Shown here one piece after another: positions 8,449 to 17,567 of a stretch of DNA of 50,703 nucleotides (within the stretch, counting starts at the first letter, position 1; each line of letters begins with the position of its first letter). The notes beneath the pieces are model-generated. The model saw nothing but the letters and a program-made list of their open reading frames with translations, was not told the DNA's origin and did no database searches. The position numbers and the translations under genes are program-made. The stretch comes from an uncultured Eubacteriales bacterium (lineage in GTDB: Bacteria > Bacillota > Clostridia > Oscillospirales > Oscillospiraceae). The stretch lies in contig URCY01000007.1 in assembly GCA_900546415.1 (NCBI GenBank), positions 1-50,703 of the forward strand, written 5' to 3'.

Positions 8449-9156
8449 TTAGGAGAAAATCCATACCAAAGCCGCGAGAATCGGCTGGTGCAGCAGATAA
8501 AGCTCCAGCGAATGCCGGCCGATCAGACAGAGCGCGCGCCGGACGGGGTTCCGCGCCGAAACGCGGGGCAGCAGCGAGGCCTTGCGGCGGTAAAGCGTTT
8601 TGCCGAGCGCCGCGCCGATCAGAAACCAGCCGAGATTCGGGAAAACCGGGAAATAATCCGCCCCGAGATAGACGCCGCTTCCGCGCAGCCCGAGCGCGAG
8701 CAGAAAGGGCGTTCCCACCGTGAAGCGCTGCATCCACACGCCGAGCGCCAGCGCAGCCGTGCCGAGCAGCAGCAGCGCCCAGAAGGGCAGTCTGCGGAAC
8801 AGGGGATAGACCAGCATACACAGGCCGAGCAGATGCAGAATGCCGAACCAGATGCCCAGTCCGTAAAAGCCGCCGAGAAATTCGAGCATCAGCGTGACAT
8901 AGCTGACCAGAAGCCCCGCCCCGAACACGATCAGTCCGCGCCGCACGGTTCGCGTGGCCAGCGTGGCGCAGATGCCGCTGATGAGAATAAACAGAATATG
9001 GCCGTATTCCTGCATGAGCCGAAACCATGCCGGGATGGGAAAGTACAGTCCACCGAACACCTGCAAGTCGAAGCAGAGATGGACGGCGATCATGCCGAGC
9101 AGGCAGAGACCGCGCAGGGCGTCCAGCTCCCAGATGCGTTCCTTTTTCTCGCTCAT
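8449..9156 (-). CDS. Membrane acyltransferase, heparan-alpha-glucosaminide N-acetyltransferase-like (DUF1624)
   Basis: A 235-residue polytopic protein with about six to seven hydrophobic spans. It opens with RIWELDALRGLCLLGMIAVH, the N-terminal signature of the HGSNAT catalytic-domain/DUF1624 family, whose conserved His (here His22) lies in the first membrane helix. The C terminus has IGRHSLELYLLHQPI, also conserved there. Family members move acetyl or other acyl groups across the membrane onto sugars, but the acceptor cannot be told here. Its ATG overlaps the stop of the acyl-CoA ligase gene by 4 bp. The two are translationally coupled, and the ligase may supply the acyl donor (inference). 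Confidence 0.82.
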   Translation of the reverse strand: MSEKKERIWELDALRGLCLLGMIAVHLCFDLQVFGGLYFPIPAWFRLMQEYGHILFILISGICATLATRTVRRGLIVFGAGLLVSYVTLMLEFLGGFYGLGIWFGILHLLGLCMLVYPLFRRLPFWALLLLGTAALALGVWMQRFTVGTPFLLALGLRGSGVYLGADYFPVFPNLGWFLIGAALGKTLYRRKASLLPRVSARNPVRRALCLIGRHSLELYLLHQPILAALVWIFS

Positions 9157-10856
9157 GTCGACTCCTCCTGCGCAGCCTCCTCCTCCAGCGCGCGATAGGC
9201 GACCTTGCCGACCGCCGTTTTCGGCAGCTCGTCGCGGAAGAGAAGCTCCGTCGGCGCGGCATAGCGCACGATGTGCGCGCGGCAGAAATCGAGCAGCTCG
9301 CGCCGCAGCGCCTCGCTGGCCACAACGCCCGGCTTGAGCACAACGTAGGCGCGGACGCGCTGCATTTTATAGGCGTCCCTCACGCCGATCACGCACGAGA
9401 GCTGCACGGCCTCGTGCCCGTCAAGCACGTTTTCGACTTGGCTTGGATAGACGTTATAGCCGGAGGTGACGATGATGCGCTTGAGCCGCTGACGGAAATA
9501 AAGGAAGCCGTCGGCGTCCATACAGCCGAGGTCGCCGGTGTGCAGCCAGACGCGGCCGTCTGCGTGGCGGCGCAGCGCGTGCGCCGTTTCCTCCGGCTCG
9601 TCCAGATAGCCCAGCATCACGCTCGGGCCGGAGAGGCAGATTTCGCCGTCCTGCCCGGCGGCGACCTCCTCGGTCGTACCGACGCGGACGACCTTATAAT
9701 AGGTGTCGGGGAAGGGAATGCCGATCGAGCCGTCGCGCGCGCCGCGGAGCGGCGTCAGGCAGCTGGCCGTGACGCATTCGGTCGTGCCGTAGCCCTCGCG
9801 GATCTGCACGCACGCGCCGTGCTCGGCCAGAAACCGGTCGACGCGGCGCTTCAGCTCGACGGAGAGCGAATCGCCGCCGCAGAAAACGCCCTTCAGGAAG
9901 GAGAGCCTGACGTTCTCCAGACCCGGCGCGCGCAGCAGCGCCTCGAACAGCGTCGGCACGCCGGGGATGAAGCTCGGGCGCTTTTTGCGCAGCAGGTCGG
10001 CGTAGAGCCTTACGTTGAAGCGCGGCACGAGAATGCAGCGCGCACCGCCGACGAGCGCCGTGTGAATGCCGATGCCGAGACCGAAGCCGTGGAACATCGG
10101 CATGACCGAGAGCATCGAGCAGCCCAGCAGCGTCTGGCAGCCGCTGGCGGCGATCGTCTGATAAGCCAACGCGTTAAAGTTGTCGCTCGAGAGGCAGATA
10201 CCCTTGGTTTTTCCGGTCGTGCCGCCGGAATAGAGGATCACGGCACAGGTGTCGCTTGCCCCGTCGTCGGGCGGAAGAGAGGCAGGCGCCTTGCGCAGCA
10301 GGCCGCTCCAGAGGCGATACGGATAGCCCTGCGGAAGCTTGCTGCGCTTTGCAAGCCGATAGGCAAGCGCCTTTGGGAAGGGCAGCGCGTCGGAGATGCG
10401 CACGAGCAGCAGCTCTGGCGGCGACTTGGCCGCGCGGCAGGCCGGCATAACGCGGTCGCAGAAGCCGTCGAGCGCGATGATGGCCTTGCTCTGCGAGCAA
10501 TTGAGATAAAACGTGATCTCGTCGGCCGACGACAGCGGATGGATCATGTTTGCCACCGCGCCGATGCGGCTGAGCGCATAGAAGCAGTCGACCGCCTGCG
10601 GCAGATTCGGCAGACACAGGGTCACACGGTCGCCCTTTGCGATGCCGAGCGAGACAAAGGCCGCCGCCGCGCGCTCAATGCGCCGCAGAAAGCCCGCGTA
10701 GGTCACGCAGCCGCCCTCAAACTCGTAGGCGACGGCGTCCGGATGCGCCTGCGCGGTCTGCGCGACGCATTGAAAGAGCGTTTTTCGGGGATAGTCGATA
10801 TGCTCGGGCATATCGCCGTAAAATCGAAGCCAAGGCGCTTCGGCGGATAAGGACAT
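9153..10856 (-). CDS. AMP-forming acyl-CoA synthetase (ANL superfamily)
   Basis: A 567-residue adenylating enzyme. The P-loop is ILYSGGTTGKTKG, the A5 motif is GYGTTE, the A7 region is LHTGDLGCMDADG and the hinge is RLKRIIVTSGYNVYPSQVE. The catalytic lysine is in PKTAVGKVAY near the C terminus, so the enzyme looks complete. It should activate a carboxylic acid, most likely a medium- or long-chain fatty acid, as acyl-AMP and then acyl-CoA. Chain-length preference cannot be read. AGGAGG precedes the ATG. The 4-bp overlap with the membrane acyltransferase gene suggests one functional unit. Confidence 0.9.
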   Translation of the reverse strand: MSLSAEAPWLRFYGDMPEHIDYPRKTLFQCVAQTAQAHPDAVAYEFEGGCVTYAGFLRRIERAAAAFVSLGIAKGDRVTLCLPNLPQAVDCFYALSRIGAVANMIHPLSSADEITFYLNCSQSKAIIALDGFCDRVMPACRAAKSPPELLLVRISDALPFPKALAYRLAKRSKLPQGYPYRLWSGLLRKAPASLPPDDGASDTCAVILYSGGTTGKTKGICLSSDNFNALAYQTIAASGCQTLLGCSMLSVMPMFHGFGLGIGIHTALVGGARCILVPRFNVRLYADLLRKKRPSFIPGVPTLFEALLRAPGLENVRLSFLKGVFCGGDSLSVELKRRVDRFLAEHGACVQIREGYGTTECVTASCLTPLRGARDGSIGIPFPDTYYKVVRVGTTEEVAAGQDGEICLSGPSVMLGYLDEPEETAHALRRHADGRVWLHTGDLGCMDADGFLYFRQRLKRIIVTSGYNVYPSQVENVLDGHEAVQLSCVIGVRDAYKMQRVRAYVVLKPGVVASEALRRELLDFCRAHIVRYAAPTELLFRDELPKTAVGKVAYRALEEEAAQEEST

Positions 10857-11029
10857 AGGGAGCCTCCTGAACGGTTTTCCGTATTATTATACCAGCTGCT
10901 GCACAAAATTGGAAGTGTGGGAATGCGCTCACGCAGGATTTTTCCGAAATCAAAACTTCCTCTTTCTTTTTCGCGGCAAATGCGGTAAAATAAACTCGAA
11001 TATTATGGCAAACGGAGATTTTGTGACGC

Positions 11030-13393
11030 ATGACAGAACAATTTGAAGAACGGTTCCGCGCGGCGCGCCGCGCATATATTGCAAAGCAGTACGGCAGGAT
11101 GAACCCGCGCCAGCTTGAGGCGGTTCTGACCACGCAGGGGCCGGTGCTCCTGCTGGCGGGTGCAGGCAGCGGCAAGACGACCGTGCTCATCAACCGCATC
11201 GCCAACCTGATCCGCTTCGGCTCCGGCGCGGACAGCCCCGAGCTGCCCGAGGGCGTGACGGAGGACGACGTGCTCTTTTTAGAGGCGCAGGCCGCGCTCG
11301 ACCGGCCGACCGAGCCGGGGCGCGCCGATGCACTGGCGGCCTACGAGCCGGCCGCGCCGTGGTCGATCATTGCGATCACCTTCACGAACAAGGCCGCAAA
11401 CGAGCTGAAGGACCGTCTGACCAAGATGATCGGCGGGACGGTCGGCGAGGATGTCTGGGCAATGACGTTCCACTCGGCCTGCTGCCGCATCCTGCGCCGC
11501 GAGATCGAGCGGCTGGGCTATTCGAGCAGCTTCACGATCTATGACACGACGGATTCCGAGCGCGTCATCAAGGAGATCCTGAAGGAATTTAATCTGGACG
11601 ACAAGATCTTTGTGCCGCGCAAGGTGCTCGGCGCGATCTCCAAGGCCAAGGACAAGCAGCAGGGGGCGGCGGAATTCCGCAAGGACGTCGGCGACGATTA
11701 CCGTCTGCGCAGGATCGCGGATATTTATGAGGAATATTCCAAGCGGCTCAAGGCCTCGAACGCGGTCGATTTTGACGATATTATCCTCCTGACCGTGCAG
11801 CTTTTGCAGAATTTTGAGGACGTCCGCCGTTATTATCAGCGCAAGTTCCGCTATGTGCTGATCGACGAATATCAGGACACGAACCACCTGCAATATCTGC
11901 TGGCCTCGCTTCTGGCGGGCGGGCACGAGAACATCTGCGTCGTGGGCGACGATGACCAGAGCATTTATCGTTTCCGCGGCGCGACCATCCGCAACATCCT
12001 TGATTTTGAGAACGAGTACCACGGCGCGAAGGTCATCCGCCTCGAGCAGAACTACCGCTCCACGCAGAGCATCCTCGACGCAGCGAACGCCGTCATCAAG
12101 CATAATACCGGCCGAAAGGGCAAGCAGCTCTGGACGAACAACGGCGTCGGCGATAAAATTCTGCACTACGAGGCGCTGAGCGAGCAGGACGAGGCGAATT
12201 TTGTCGCCAATCAGATCCTTTCTGAGGCGGGCGCGAGCGGCTATCGCGATTTTGCGATCCTCTATCGCACGAACGCCCAGTCGAACGCGCTCGAAGCCGC
12301 CTTCAAGCGCAACGGCGTGCCCTACCGCATCATCGGCGGCACGCGCTTCTTTGACCGCGCCGAGATCAAGGACATGCTGGCCTATCTCTGCGTCATCAAC
12401 AACCGCGCCGACGATCTGCGCCTCAAGCGCATCGTCAATCAGCCGCCGCGCGGCATCGGCGCGAAGGCCGTCGAGAGCGTCGAGCGTCTGTGCGCCGCGC
12501 AGGGCACGCCGCTTTACAGCGTGATCTGCGACCCCTATACCTATCCCGCGCTCGAGCGCGCAGCGGGCAAGCTGATGCAGTTTTCCGTGCTGATCGAGCA
12601 GTGCGCCGCCCTGCTCAACACGCTGCCGCTGGACGCGTTTTATGAAGAGCTGCTCGTGCGCACGGGCTACGTCGCCATGCTCGAGCAGAAGGACGATCTG
12701 GAAAACCGTTCCCGGCTGGAGAACGTCCGCGAGCTGAAATCCTCGATCGTGACCTACATGGAGAGCACCGACACGCCGACGCTGGCCGGCTTTTTGGAGG
12801 AAATCGCGCTCTATACCGACATCGAGCAGTATGACAAGGATGCCGACGCGGTCGTCATGATGACGATGCACGCGGCCAAGGGACTGGAATTCCCGAACGT
12901 GTTCGTGGTCGGCTGCGAGGAGAACCTGTTCCCGAGCGCCCGCTGTGTCGGCGACCCGGACGAGATGGAGGAGGAGCGCCGCCTGTGCTACGTTGCCATC
13001 ACGCGCGCGAAAAGGCACCTGACGCTCACGAGCGCCCGCCAGCGTATGCTCTACGGCCACACGACCGCCAACCGCCCCTCCCGCTTTTTGGAGGAGATCC
13101 CGCCGGAGCTGCTGCTGGAAAAGGCTGCCGCAAGGCCGAGCTATGCGGCGGCCAAGGCTGCGCCGCCGAAGCCGCGGCACACCTTCCAGACCTACATACC
13201 GCAGCAGCGCGCCGCGTCGGCTCTGCCCAGCTATCAGAAGGGCGAGATGGTGCAGCATGACGTGTTCGGCACGGGCATGATCCTGTCGGTCATGCCGACC
13301 GGCAACGATGCCATGCTTGAGATTGCCTTCGATCAGGTCGGCACGAAGCACCTGATGGCCAAGGCAGCCTCGCAGCGGATGAAAAAACTCTGA
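11030..13393 (+). CDS. pcrA: ATP-dependent DNA helicase PcrA/UvrD
   Basis: A 787-residue superfamily 1A helicase that unwinds DNA 3'-5' in repair and replication. Motifs in order: Walker A AGAGSGKTT (about 44-52), motif Ia ITFTNKAA, motif II LIDEYQDTN, motif III VGDDDQSIYRFRGA, motif IV LEQNYRST, motif V TMHAAKGLEFPNVF and motif VI CYVAITRAK. About 40 extra residues lie between motifs I and Ia (about 64-108), where PcrA normally has a short loop. The C terminus (PSYQKGEMVQHDVFGTGMI) matches the PcrA tail that binds RNA polymerase. ligA follows 19 bp later, the common pcrA-ligA pairing in Firmicutes. Confidence 0.96.
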   Translation: MTEQFEERFRAARRAYIAKQYGRMNPRQLEAVLTTQGPVLLLAGAGSGKTTVLINRIANLIRFGSGADSPELPEGVTEDDVLFLEAQAALDRPTEPGRADALAAYEPAAPWSIIAITFTNKAANELKDRLTKMIGGTVGEDVWAMTFHSACCRILRREIERLGYSSSFTIYDTTDSERVIKEILKEFNLDDKIFVPRKVLGAISKAKDKQQGAAEFRKDVGDDYRLRRIADIYEEYSKRLKASNAVDFDDIILLTVQLLQNFEDVRRYYQRKFRYVLIDEYQDTNHLQYLLASLLAGGHENICVVGDDDQSIYRFRGATIRNILDFENEYHGAKVIRLEQNYRSTQSILDAANAVIKHNTGRKGKQLWTNNGVGDKILHYEALSEQDEANFVANQILSEAGASGYRDFAILYRTNAQSNALEAAFKRNGVPYRIIGGTRFFDRAEIKDMLAYLCVINNRADDLRLKRIVNQPPRGIGAKAVESVERLCAAQGTPLYSVICDPYTYPALERAAGKLMQFSVLIEQCAALLNTLPLDAFYEELLVRTGYVAMLEQKDDLENRSRLENVRELKSSIVTYMESTDTPTLAGFLEEIALYTDIEQYDKDADAVVMMTMHAAKGLEFPNVFVVGCEENLFPSARCVGDPDEMEEERRLCYVAITRAKRHLTLTSARQRMLYGHTTANRPSRFLEEIPPELLLEKAAARPSYAAAKAAPPKPRHTFQTYIPQQRAASALPSYQKGEMVQHDVFGTGMILSVMPTGNDAMLEIAFDQVGTKHLMAKAASQRMKKL

Positions 13394-13412
13394 GCGCAGG
13401 AGACGATTTGAA

Positions 13413-15386
13413 ATGGATCCGAAGGAATTGATCGGGCAGCTCACGAAGCAGCTCGAGGAAGCCAATCATGAATACTACGTGCTCGACGCGCCGACGATGC
13501 CGGATTTCGAGTATGACCGCCTGCTGCGGCAGCTCGAGGAGCTGGAGGCGCAGTATCCGGAGCTGGCCTCACCGCGCTCTCCGACGCGGCGGGTCGGCGG
13601 CGAGGCCGTCAGCCGCTTTGAGAAGGTTGAGCACGCCGTGCCGCTCGAAAGCTTACAGGATGTTTTTTCCGTGGACGAGGTGCGCGAGTTTCTGTCCCGC
13701 GTCCGGGAGCAGAACGGGGACGCCTGCCTCAGCGTCGAGCCGAAGGTCGACGGTCTGTCCGTTGCACTGGAATACGTCAACGGCGCATTCGTGCGCGGCG
13801 CAACGCGCGGCGACGGCCGGATCGGCGAGGACGTGACCGAGAACCTCAAGACCATTCGCTCCATCCCTATGCAGCTGGAAAACGCCCCGGCGCGCCTGAT
13901 CGTGCGCGGCGAGGTGTTCATGAGCCGCGCGGTGTTCGAGCGGCTCAATGCCGAGCGGGAGGCGGCGGGCAAGGCGCTCTTTGCCAACCCGCGCAACGCT
14001 GCCGCCGGCAGCCTGCGGCAGCTCGACCCGTCGGTCGCGGCCGAGCGCCGTCTGGACATTCTGATCTTCAATTTGCAGCTTGCCGAGGGCGTCTCGTTCG
14101 AGCGCCATACGCAGACGCTGGACTATCTGAAGCGGCTGAAGTTCAAGACCATTCCCTACTGCCGCTGCGAGACGGCCGAGCAGACGCTTGCGGAGATCGC
14201 GCGCATCGGCCGCGAACGCTATGACTACCCGTTCGACATCGACGGCGCGGTCGTCAAGCTCGAAAGTCTCTCCGGCCGCGCGGCCATGGGCAGCACGGCA
14301 AAGTTCCCGCGTTGGGCCTGCGCATTCAAGTATCCGCCCGAGGTCAAGGAGACGGTCGTGCAGGACATCGTCGTGCAGGTCGGCCGCACGGGCGTGCTCT
14401 CGCCGAAGGCCACGGTCGCGCCGGTGCGCCTTGCCGGAACGACCGTGACCAGCGCGACGCTGCATAATCAGGATCGCATTTCCGAGCTGGACGTGCGCAT
14501 CGGCGACACCGTGCGCATCCGCAAGGCGGGTGAGATCATCCCGGAGGTGCTGGGCGTCGTGCCCGAAAAGCGCCCGGCCGGGGCGCAGCCCTATCATCTG
14601 CCTACGACCTGCCCGGTCTGCGGCGCGCCCGTCGAGCGCGACCCGGATGGCGTGGCCATGCGCTGCACGGGCGTGGAATGCCCGGCGCAGCTTCAGCGCA
14701 ACATCGCGCATTTCGTTTCGCGCGGCGCGATGGACATCGAGGGGCTTGGCGACGCGATTGTCGAGCAGCTCATTGCGGGCGGGCACATCGCCTCCCCGGC
14801 GGATATTTACTACCTGAAGCTGGAGGATCTGAAAACGCTCTGGAAGAGCGGCGAAAGGGCGGCGACCAAGCTGCTCGGCGCGATCGAGGCCAGCAAGCAG
14901 AACGACGTCTATCGCCTGATCTACGGCTTTGGCATCCGGCAGGTGGGCGAAAAGGCCGCCAAGGTTCTGGCGCGCACCTTCGGCTCGCTCGACGCGCTGA
15001 TGGAGGCGGACGAGGCGGCGCTGACCGACGTGCGCGACATCGGCGCGGTCACGGCCGAGAACATCGTTCACTGGTTCGCCAATCCGCAGTCGCGGCATAT
15101 GATCGAGCGTCTGCGCGCGGCCGGGGTGAATTTCAACGCTGCCGGGACGCAGACCGACGACCGCTTCGCGGGCATGACCTTTGTTCTGACCGGCTCACTA
15201 ACGCTGTTCACCCGCGCCGAGGCGACGGAGAAAATCGAGTCGTTCGGCGGAAGGGCGTCGGGCAGCGTGTCGAAAAAAACGACCTACGTCGTGGCCGGAG
15301 AAAACGCCGGAAGCAAGCTGAAAAAGGCAAACGAATTGGGAATCCCGGTCCTGACGGAGGAGCAATTCCAAGAAATGCTTGCCTAA
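13413..15386 (+). CDS. ligA: NAD-dependent DNA ligase LigA
   Basis: A 657-residue enzyme of normal length that seals nicks using NAD. It has an Ia domain (residues 1-65) and an adenylation domain with the active Lys111 in EPKVDGLSV. An OB fold follows, then a four-Cys zinc finger (CPVCGAP and CTGVECP), helix-hairpin-helix repeats and a C-terminal BRCT domain beginning FAGMTFVLTGSL. AGGAG lies 10 bases before the ATG. It forms an operon with pcrA. The end of the gene contains the -35 box of the next promoter. Confidence 0.97.
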   Translation: MDPKELIGQLTKQLEEANHEYYVLDAPTMPDFEYDRLLRQLEELEAQYPELASPRSPTRRVGGEAVSRFEKVEHAVPLESLQDVFSVDEVREFLSRVREQNGDACLSVEPKVDGLSVALEYVNGAFVRGATRGDGRIGEDVTENLKTIRSIPMQLENAPARLIVRGEVFMSRAVFERLNAEREAAGKALFANPRNAAAGSLRQLDPSVAAERRLDILIFNLQLAEGVSFERHTQTLDYLKRLKFKTIPYCRCETAEQTLAEIARIGRERYDYPFDIDGAVVKLESLSGRAAMGSTAKFPRWACAFKYPPEVKETVVQDIVVQVGRTGVLSPKATVAPVRLAGTTVTSATLHNQDRISELDVRIGDTVRIRKAGEIIPEVLGVVPEKRPAGAQPYHLPTTCPVCGAPVERDPDGVAMRCTGVECPAQLQRNIAHFVSRGAMDIEGLGDAIVEQLIAGGHIASPADIYYLKLEDLKTLWKSGERAATKLLGAIEASKQNDVYRLIYGFGIRQVGEKAAKVLARTFGSLDALMEADEAALTDVRDIGAVTAENIVHWFANPQSRHMIERLRAAGVNFNAAGTQTDDRFAGMTFVLTGSLTLFTRAEATEKIESFGGRASGSVSKKTTYVVAGENAGSKLKKANELGIPVLTEEQFQEMLA

Positions 15387-15407
15387 CGTCCGCTTTTGTG
15401 GTATAAT
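15379..15407 (+). promoter_or_regulatory. Promoter of murT-gatD
   Basis: TTGCCT (15379-15384, within the last codons of ligA), a 17-bp spacer and TATAAT (15402-15407). The ATG of murT is 41 bp downstream. Confidence 0.7.
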
Positions 15408-15447
15408 TTCAAGCCGTGCCTGACGCACCGGAAAGGAAGATAAAAAT

Positions 15448-16776
15448 ATGAAATTGCTTCTTGCAATTCTCGTCTGCCGCGCGTTGACTCTGATCGGCAG
15501 GCTCGTGGGCAAGGGAACGAGCCTGCCCGGCAAGTATGCCCTCAAGGTCTGCCCGGATATTCTCAGCCGCATCCGGAAGCCGGAAATGATCGTCGCCGTC
15601 ACGGGCAGCAACGGCAAGACCTCGACGGTCGAGATGATCGCCTCCGTGCTCAAGGCCAGCGGCAAGACCGTGGCCTATAACTCCGAGGGCTCGAACCAGA
15701 TCGAGGGCGTCACGACGATGATCCTCAATTCCTGCACGCTGGGCGGCAGGATGAAGCAGGACGTCCTGCTCATTGAGTCCGACGAGCGCTATACGAAGTA
15801 CACGTTCCGCTGGTTCCACCCGACGCACTATGTCATCACGAACCTCTACCGCGACCAGCTCACGCGCAACGGCCACCCCGAGTGGGTCTATGACGCGATC
15901 GCCGAGAGCATTTTTGACGACACCACCCTGATCCTCAACGCCGACGACCCGATGGTCTCGCAGTTCGGCTACCACAGGAAGGGCAAGGTGCTCTGGTTCG
16001 GCCTCGACCGCTGCAAGGAGGATACCGAGCAGTTTGTCGGCATGTATAACGACATGCGATATTGCCCGGTCTGCGGCCAGCCGATGGAATATGACTATTA
16101 TCATTACAATCAGGTCGGCTGCTACCGCTGCACCGCCTGCGACTTCCGCCGCCACGACACCGATTTCACCGTGACCGACGTCGACCTTGCCGAAAATCGC
16201 ATCACCGTCAACGGCACGGACGAGATCAGGCTGGCGCTGAGCAGCATCTATAACGTCTATAACATCCTTGCGGCCTACGCGGTCTGCTCGCTGCTGGGCG
16301 TGCCGGGCAAGGAGATCGCCCGCCTGACGAGCAACTATATTCTGAAAAACGGCCGATATATCGAGTTCCGCCTCGGCTCGCACGACGGCGTGTTCCTGAT
16401 CTCCAAGCACGAAAACTCCGTTTCCTACGATATGTCCTTCCGCTATGCCGTCTCGCAGGGCAAGCCCTTCAGCGCCGTCATCATCGTCGACGCCGTCAGC
16501 CGCAAGTACTTCACCAGCGAGACCTCCTGGCTCTGGGACATCAACTTCGGCCTGCTGCAAACCGACCTGCTCAAGCGGGTCTACCTCTGCGGCAAATACT
16601 GCAACGATCTTGCCATGCGCCTGTCCTTCACGGACATTCCGCAGGAGAAGATCAAGGTCTTTGAGGACATCGACGCGGCCTGCGAGGAGATGTGCAGCAC
16701 CGGCAGCGAACAGCTTTACGCTGTGACCTGCTTCTCCGACCGTGAAAAGTTCCTCTCCAACACGGAAAGAAGGTGA
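15448..16776 (+). CDS. murT: MurT-type Mur ligase (lipid II isoglutaminyl synthase, ligase subunit)
   Basis: A 442-residue Mur-ligase-family protein. The ATP-binding P-loop VTGSNGKTST is at about 51-60, and NLYRDQL and LNADDP also fit MurT. A cysteine cluster CPVC...CYRCTAC (Cys206, 209, 225, 228, 231) is the zinc ribbon inserted in MurT central domains. A DUF1727-like C-terminal domain follows. In studied Gram-positives MurT works with GatD to amidate the D-Glu of lipid II. It overlaps no neighbour, and gatD begins 4 bp after the stop. The GatD partner here lacks its catalytic residues, so the ammonia source is open. Confidence 0.9.
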   Translation: MKLLLAILVCRALTLIGRLVGKGTSLPGKYALKVCPDILSRIRKPEMIVAVTGSNGKTSTVEMIASVLKASGKTVAYNSEGSNQIEGVTTMILNSCTLGGRMKQDVLLIESDERYTKYTFRWFHPTHYVITNLYRDQLTRNGHPEWVYDAIAESIFDDTTLILNADDPMVSQFGYHRKGKVLWFGLDRCKEDTEQFVGMYNDMRYCPVCGQPMEYDYYHYNQVGCYRCTACDFRRHDTDFTVTDVDLAENRITVNGTDEIRLALSSIYNVYNILAAYAVCSLLGVPGKEIARLTSNYILKNGRYIEFRLGSHDGVFLISKHENSVSYDMSFRYAVSQGKPFSAVIIVDAVSRKYFTSETSWLWDINFGLLQTDLLKRVYLCGKYCNDLAMRLSFTDIPQEKIKVFEDIDAACEEMCSTGSEQLYAVTCFSDREKFLSNTERR

Positions 16777-16780
16777 GCCG

Positions 16781-17497
16781 ATGGAACTTAAGCTTCTGCA
16801 TCTTTATGACGATGCGATGAATCTCTACGGCGAATACGCAAATGTTTCGCTTTTGGCGCGCTATCTGACCGATCTCGGTCACAGCGTCCGCGTCGAGACG
16901 CTTTCGCTGTATGAGAAGAAGGATATTTCCGGCTATGATTTTTATTATATGGGCGCCGGAACGGAGCGCCGCCAGAAGCTCGTGCTGCCGCAGCTTCTGC
17001 AATACCGCGAGACGCTGCTCGAGGCCAAGCGGCGCGGCGCCGTTCTGCTCTTCACGGGCAACGCCTTCGAGCTGCTGGGCAGCGCCGTCACGGATGCCGA
17101 GGGCAAGCGCTATGACTGCCTCGGCTTTGCCGGGTTTGAGTCGAACGAGACGAAGCGCCGCATCACGGGCGACGTCATTGCGCGCATCGGGGATGAGCGC
17201 GTGGTCGGCTTTATGAACAAGTGCGGCCATACCACGGGCGTGAAGCAGCCGCTGTTCCATGTGGAATTCGGCTTCGGCAATGAAGAGGCCTGCGGCGACG
17301 AGGGCTGGCGCGACGGCAATTGCTTCGGCACGCACCTCACCGGGCCGCTGCTCGTCAAAAACCCGTCCATGCTCAGACGCGTGGCCAAGGCGCTGCTGGG
17401 CGACGCGTTCGCCGACACCGTGCAGTATCCGTATATGCAGCGCGGCTATGAGATGACCCTCTCCGAGCTGACCAAGCGTATGGAGGCGCTGAAATAA
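16781..17497 (+). CDS. gatD: GatD-like amidotransferase subunit with catalytic residues missing
   Basis: A 238-residue protein with the GatD fold. It opens LKLLHLYDDAMNLYGEYANV and ends with a LTGPLLVKNP segment matching the LHGPLLPKNP of GatD. In normal GatD the nucleophile elbow reads CGGYQxLG, but here it is TGNAFELLG, with Thr92 in place of Cys. The catalytic His of LHGP is Thr187. A His (185) sits two residues away. Elsewhere it has only scattered Cys (113, 148, 171, 181). It is therefore predicted to be unable to hydrolyse glutamine. The start is ATG 16781 after GAAGGTG. Gene order and spacing still say it partners MurT. Confidence 0.82.
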   Translation: MELKLLHLYDDAMNLYGEYANVSLLARYLTDLGHSVRVETLSLYEKKDISGYDFYYMGAGTERRQKLVLPQLLQYRETLLEAKRRGAVLLFTGNAFELLGSAVTDAEGKRYDCLGFAGFESNETKRRITGDVIARIGDERVVGFMNKCGHTTGVKQPLFHVEFGFGNEEACGDEGWRDGNCFGTHLTGPLLVKNPSMLRRVAKALLGDAFADTVQYPYMQRGYEMTLSELTKRMEALK

Positions 17498-17510
17498 CCT
17501 CCAAAATAGC

Positions 17511-17567
17511 AAAAAACTCCCACGGGGTTCTGATGAAATGACCAGAACCCCGTGGGAGCTTTTTTTA
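17511..17567. terminator. Bidirectional terminator between gatD and plsX
   Basis: A 16-bp perfect stem (CTCCCACGGGGTTCTG) with a 10-base loop, six A before it and seven T after it. It ends both rightward murT-gatD and the leftward fab operon. Confidence 0.92.

Noticed and set aside
9027..10850. A 607-codon plus-strand frame over the acyl-CoA ligase
   Set aside because: Antisense shadow. The ligase on the other strand has all adenylation motifs in order.
11279..13465. A 728-codon minus-strand frame over pcrA
   Set aside because: Antisense to a fully motif-bearing helicase. No start signal and no recognisable domain.
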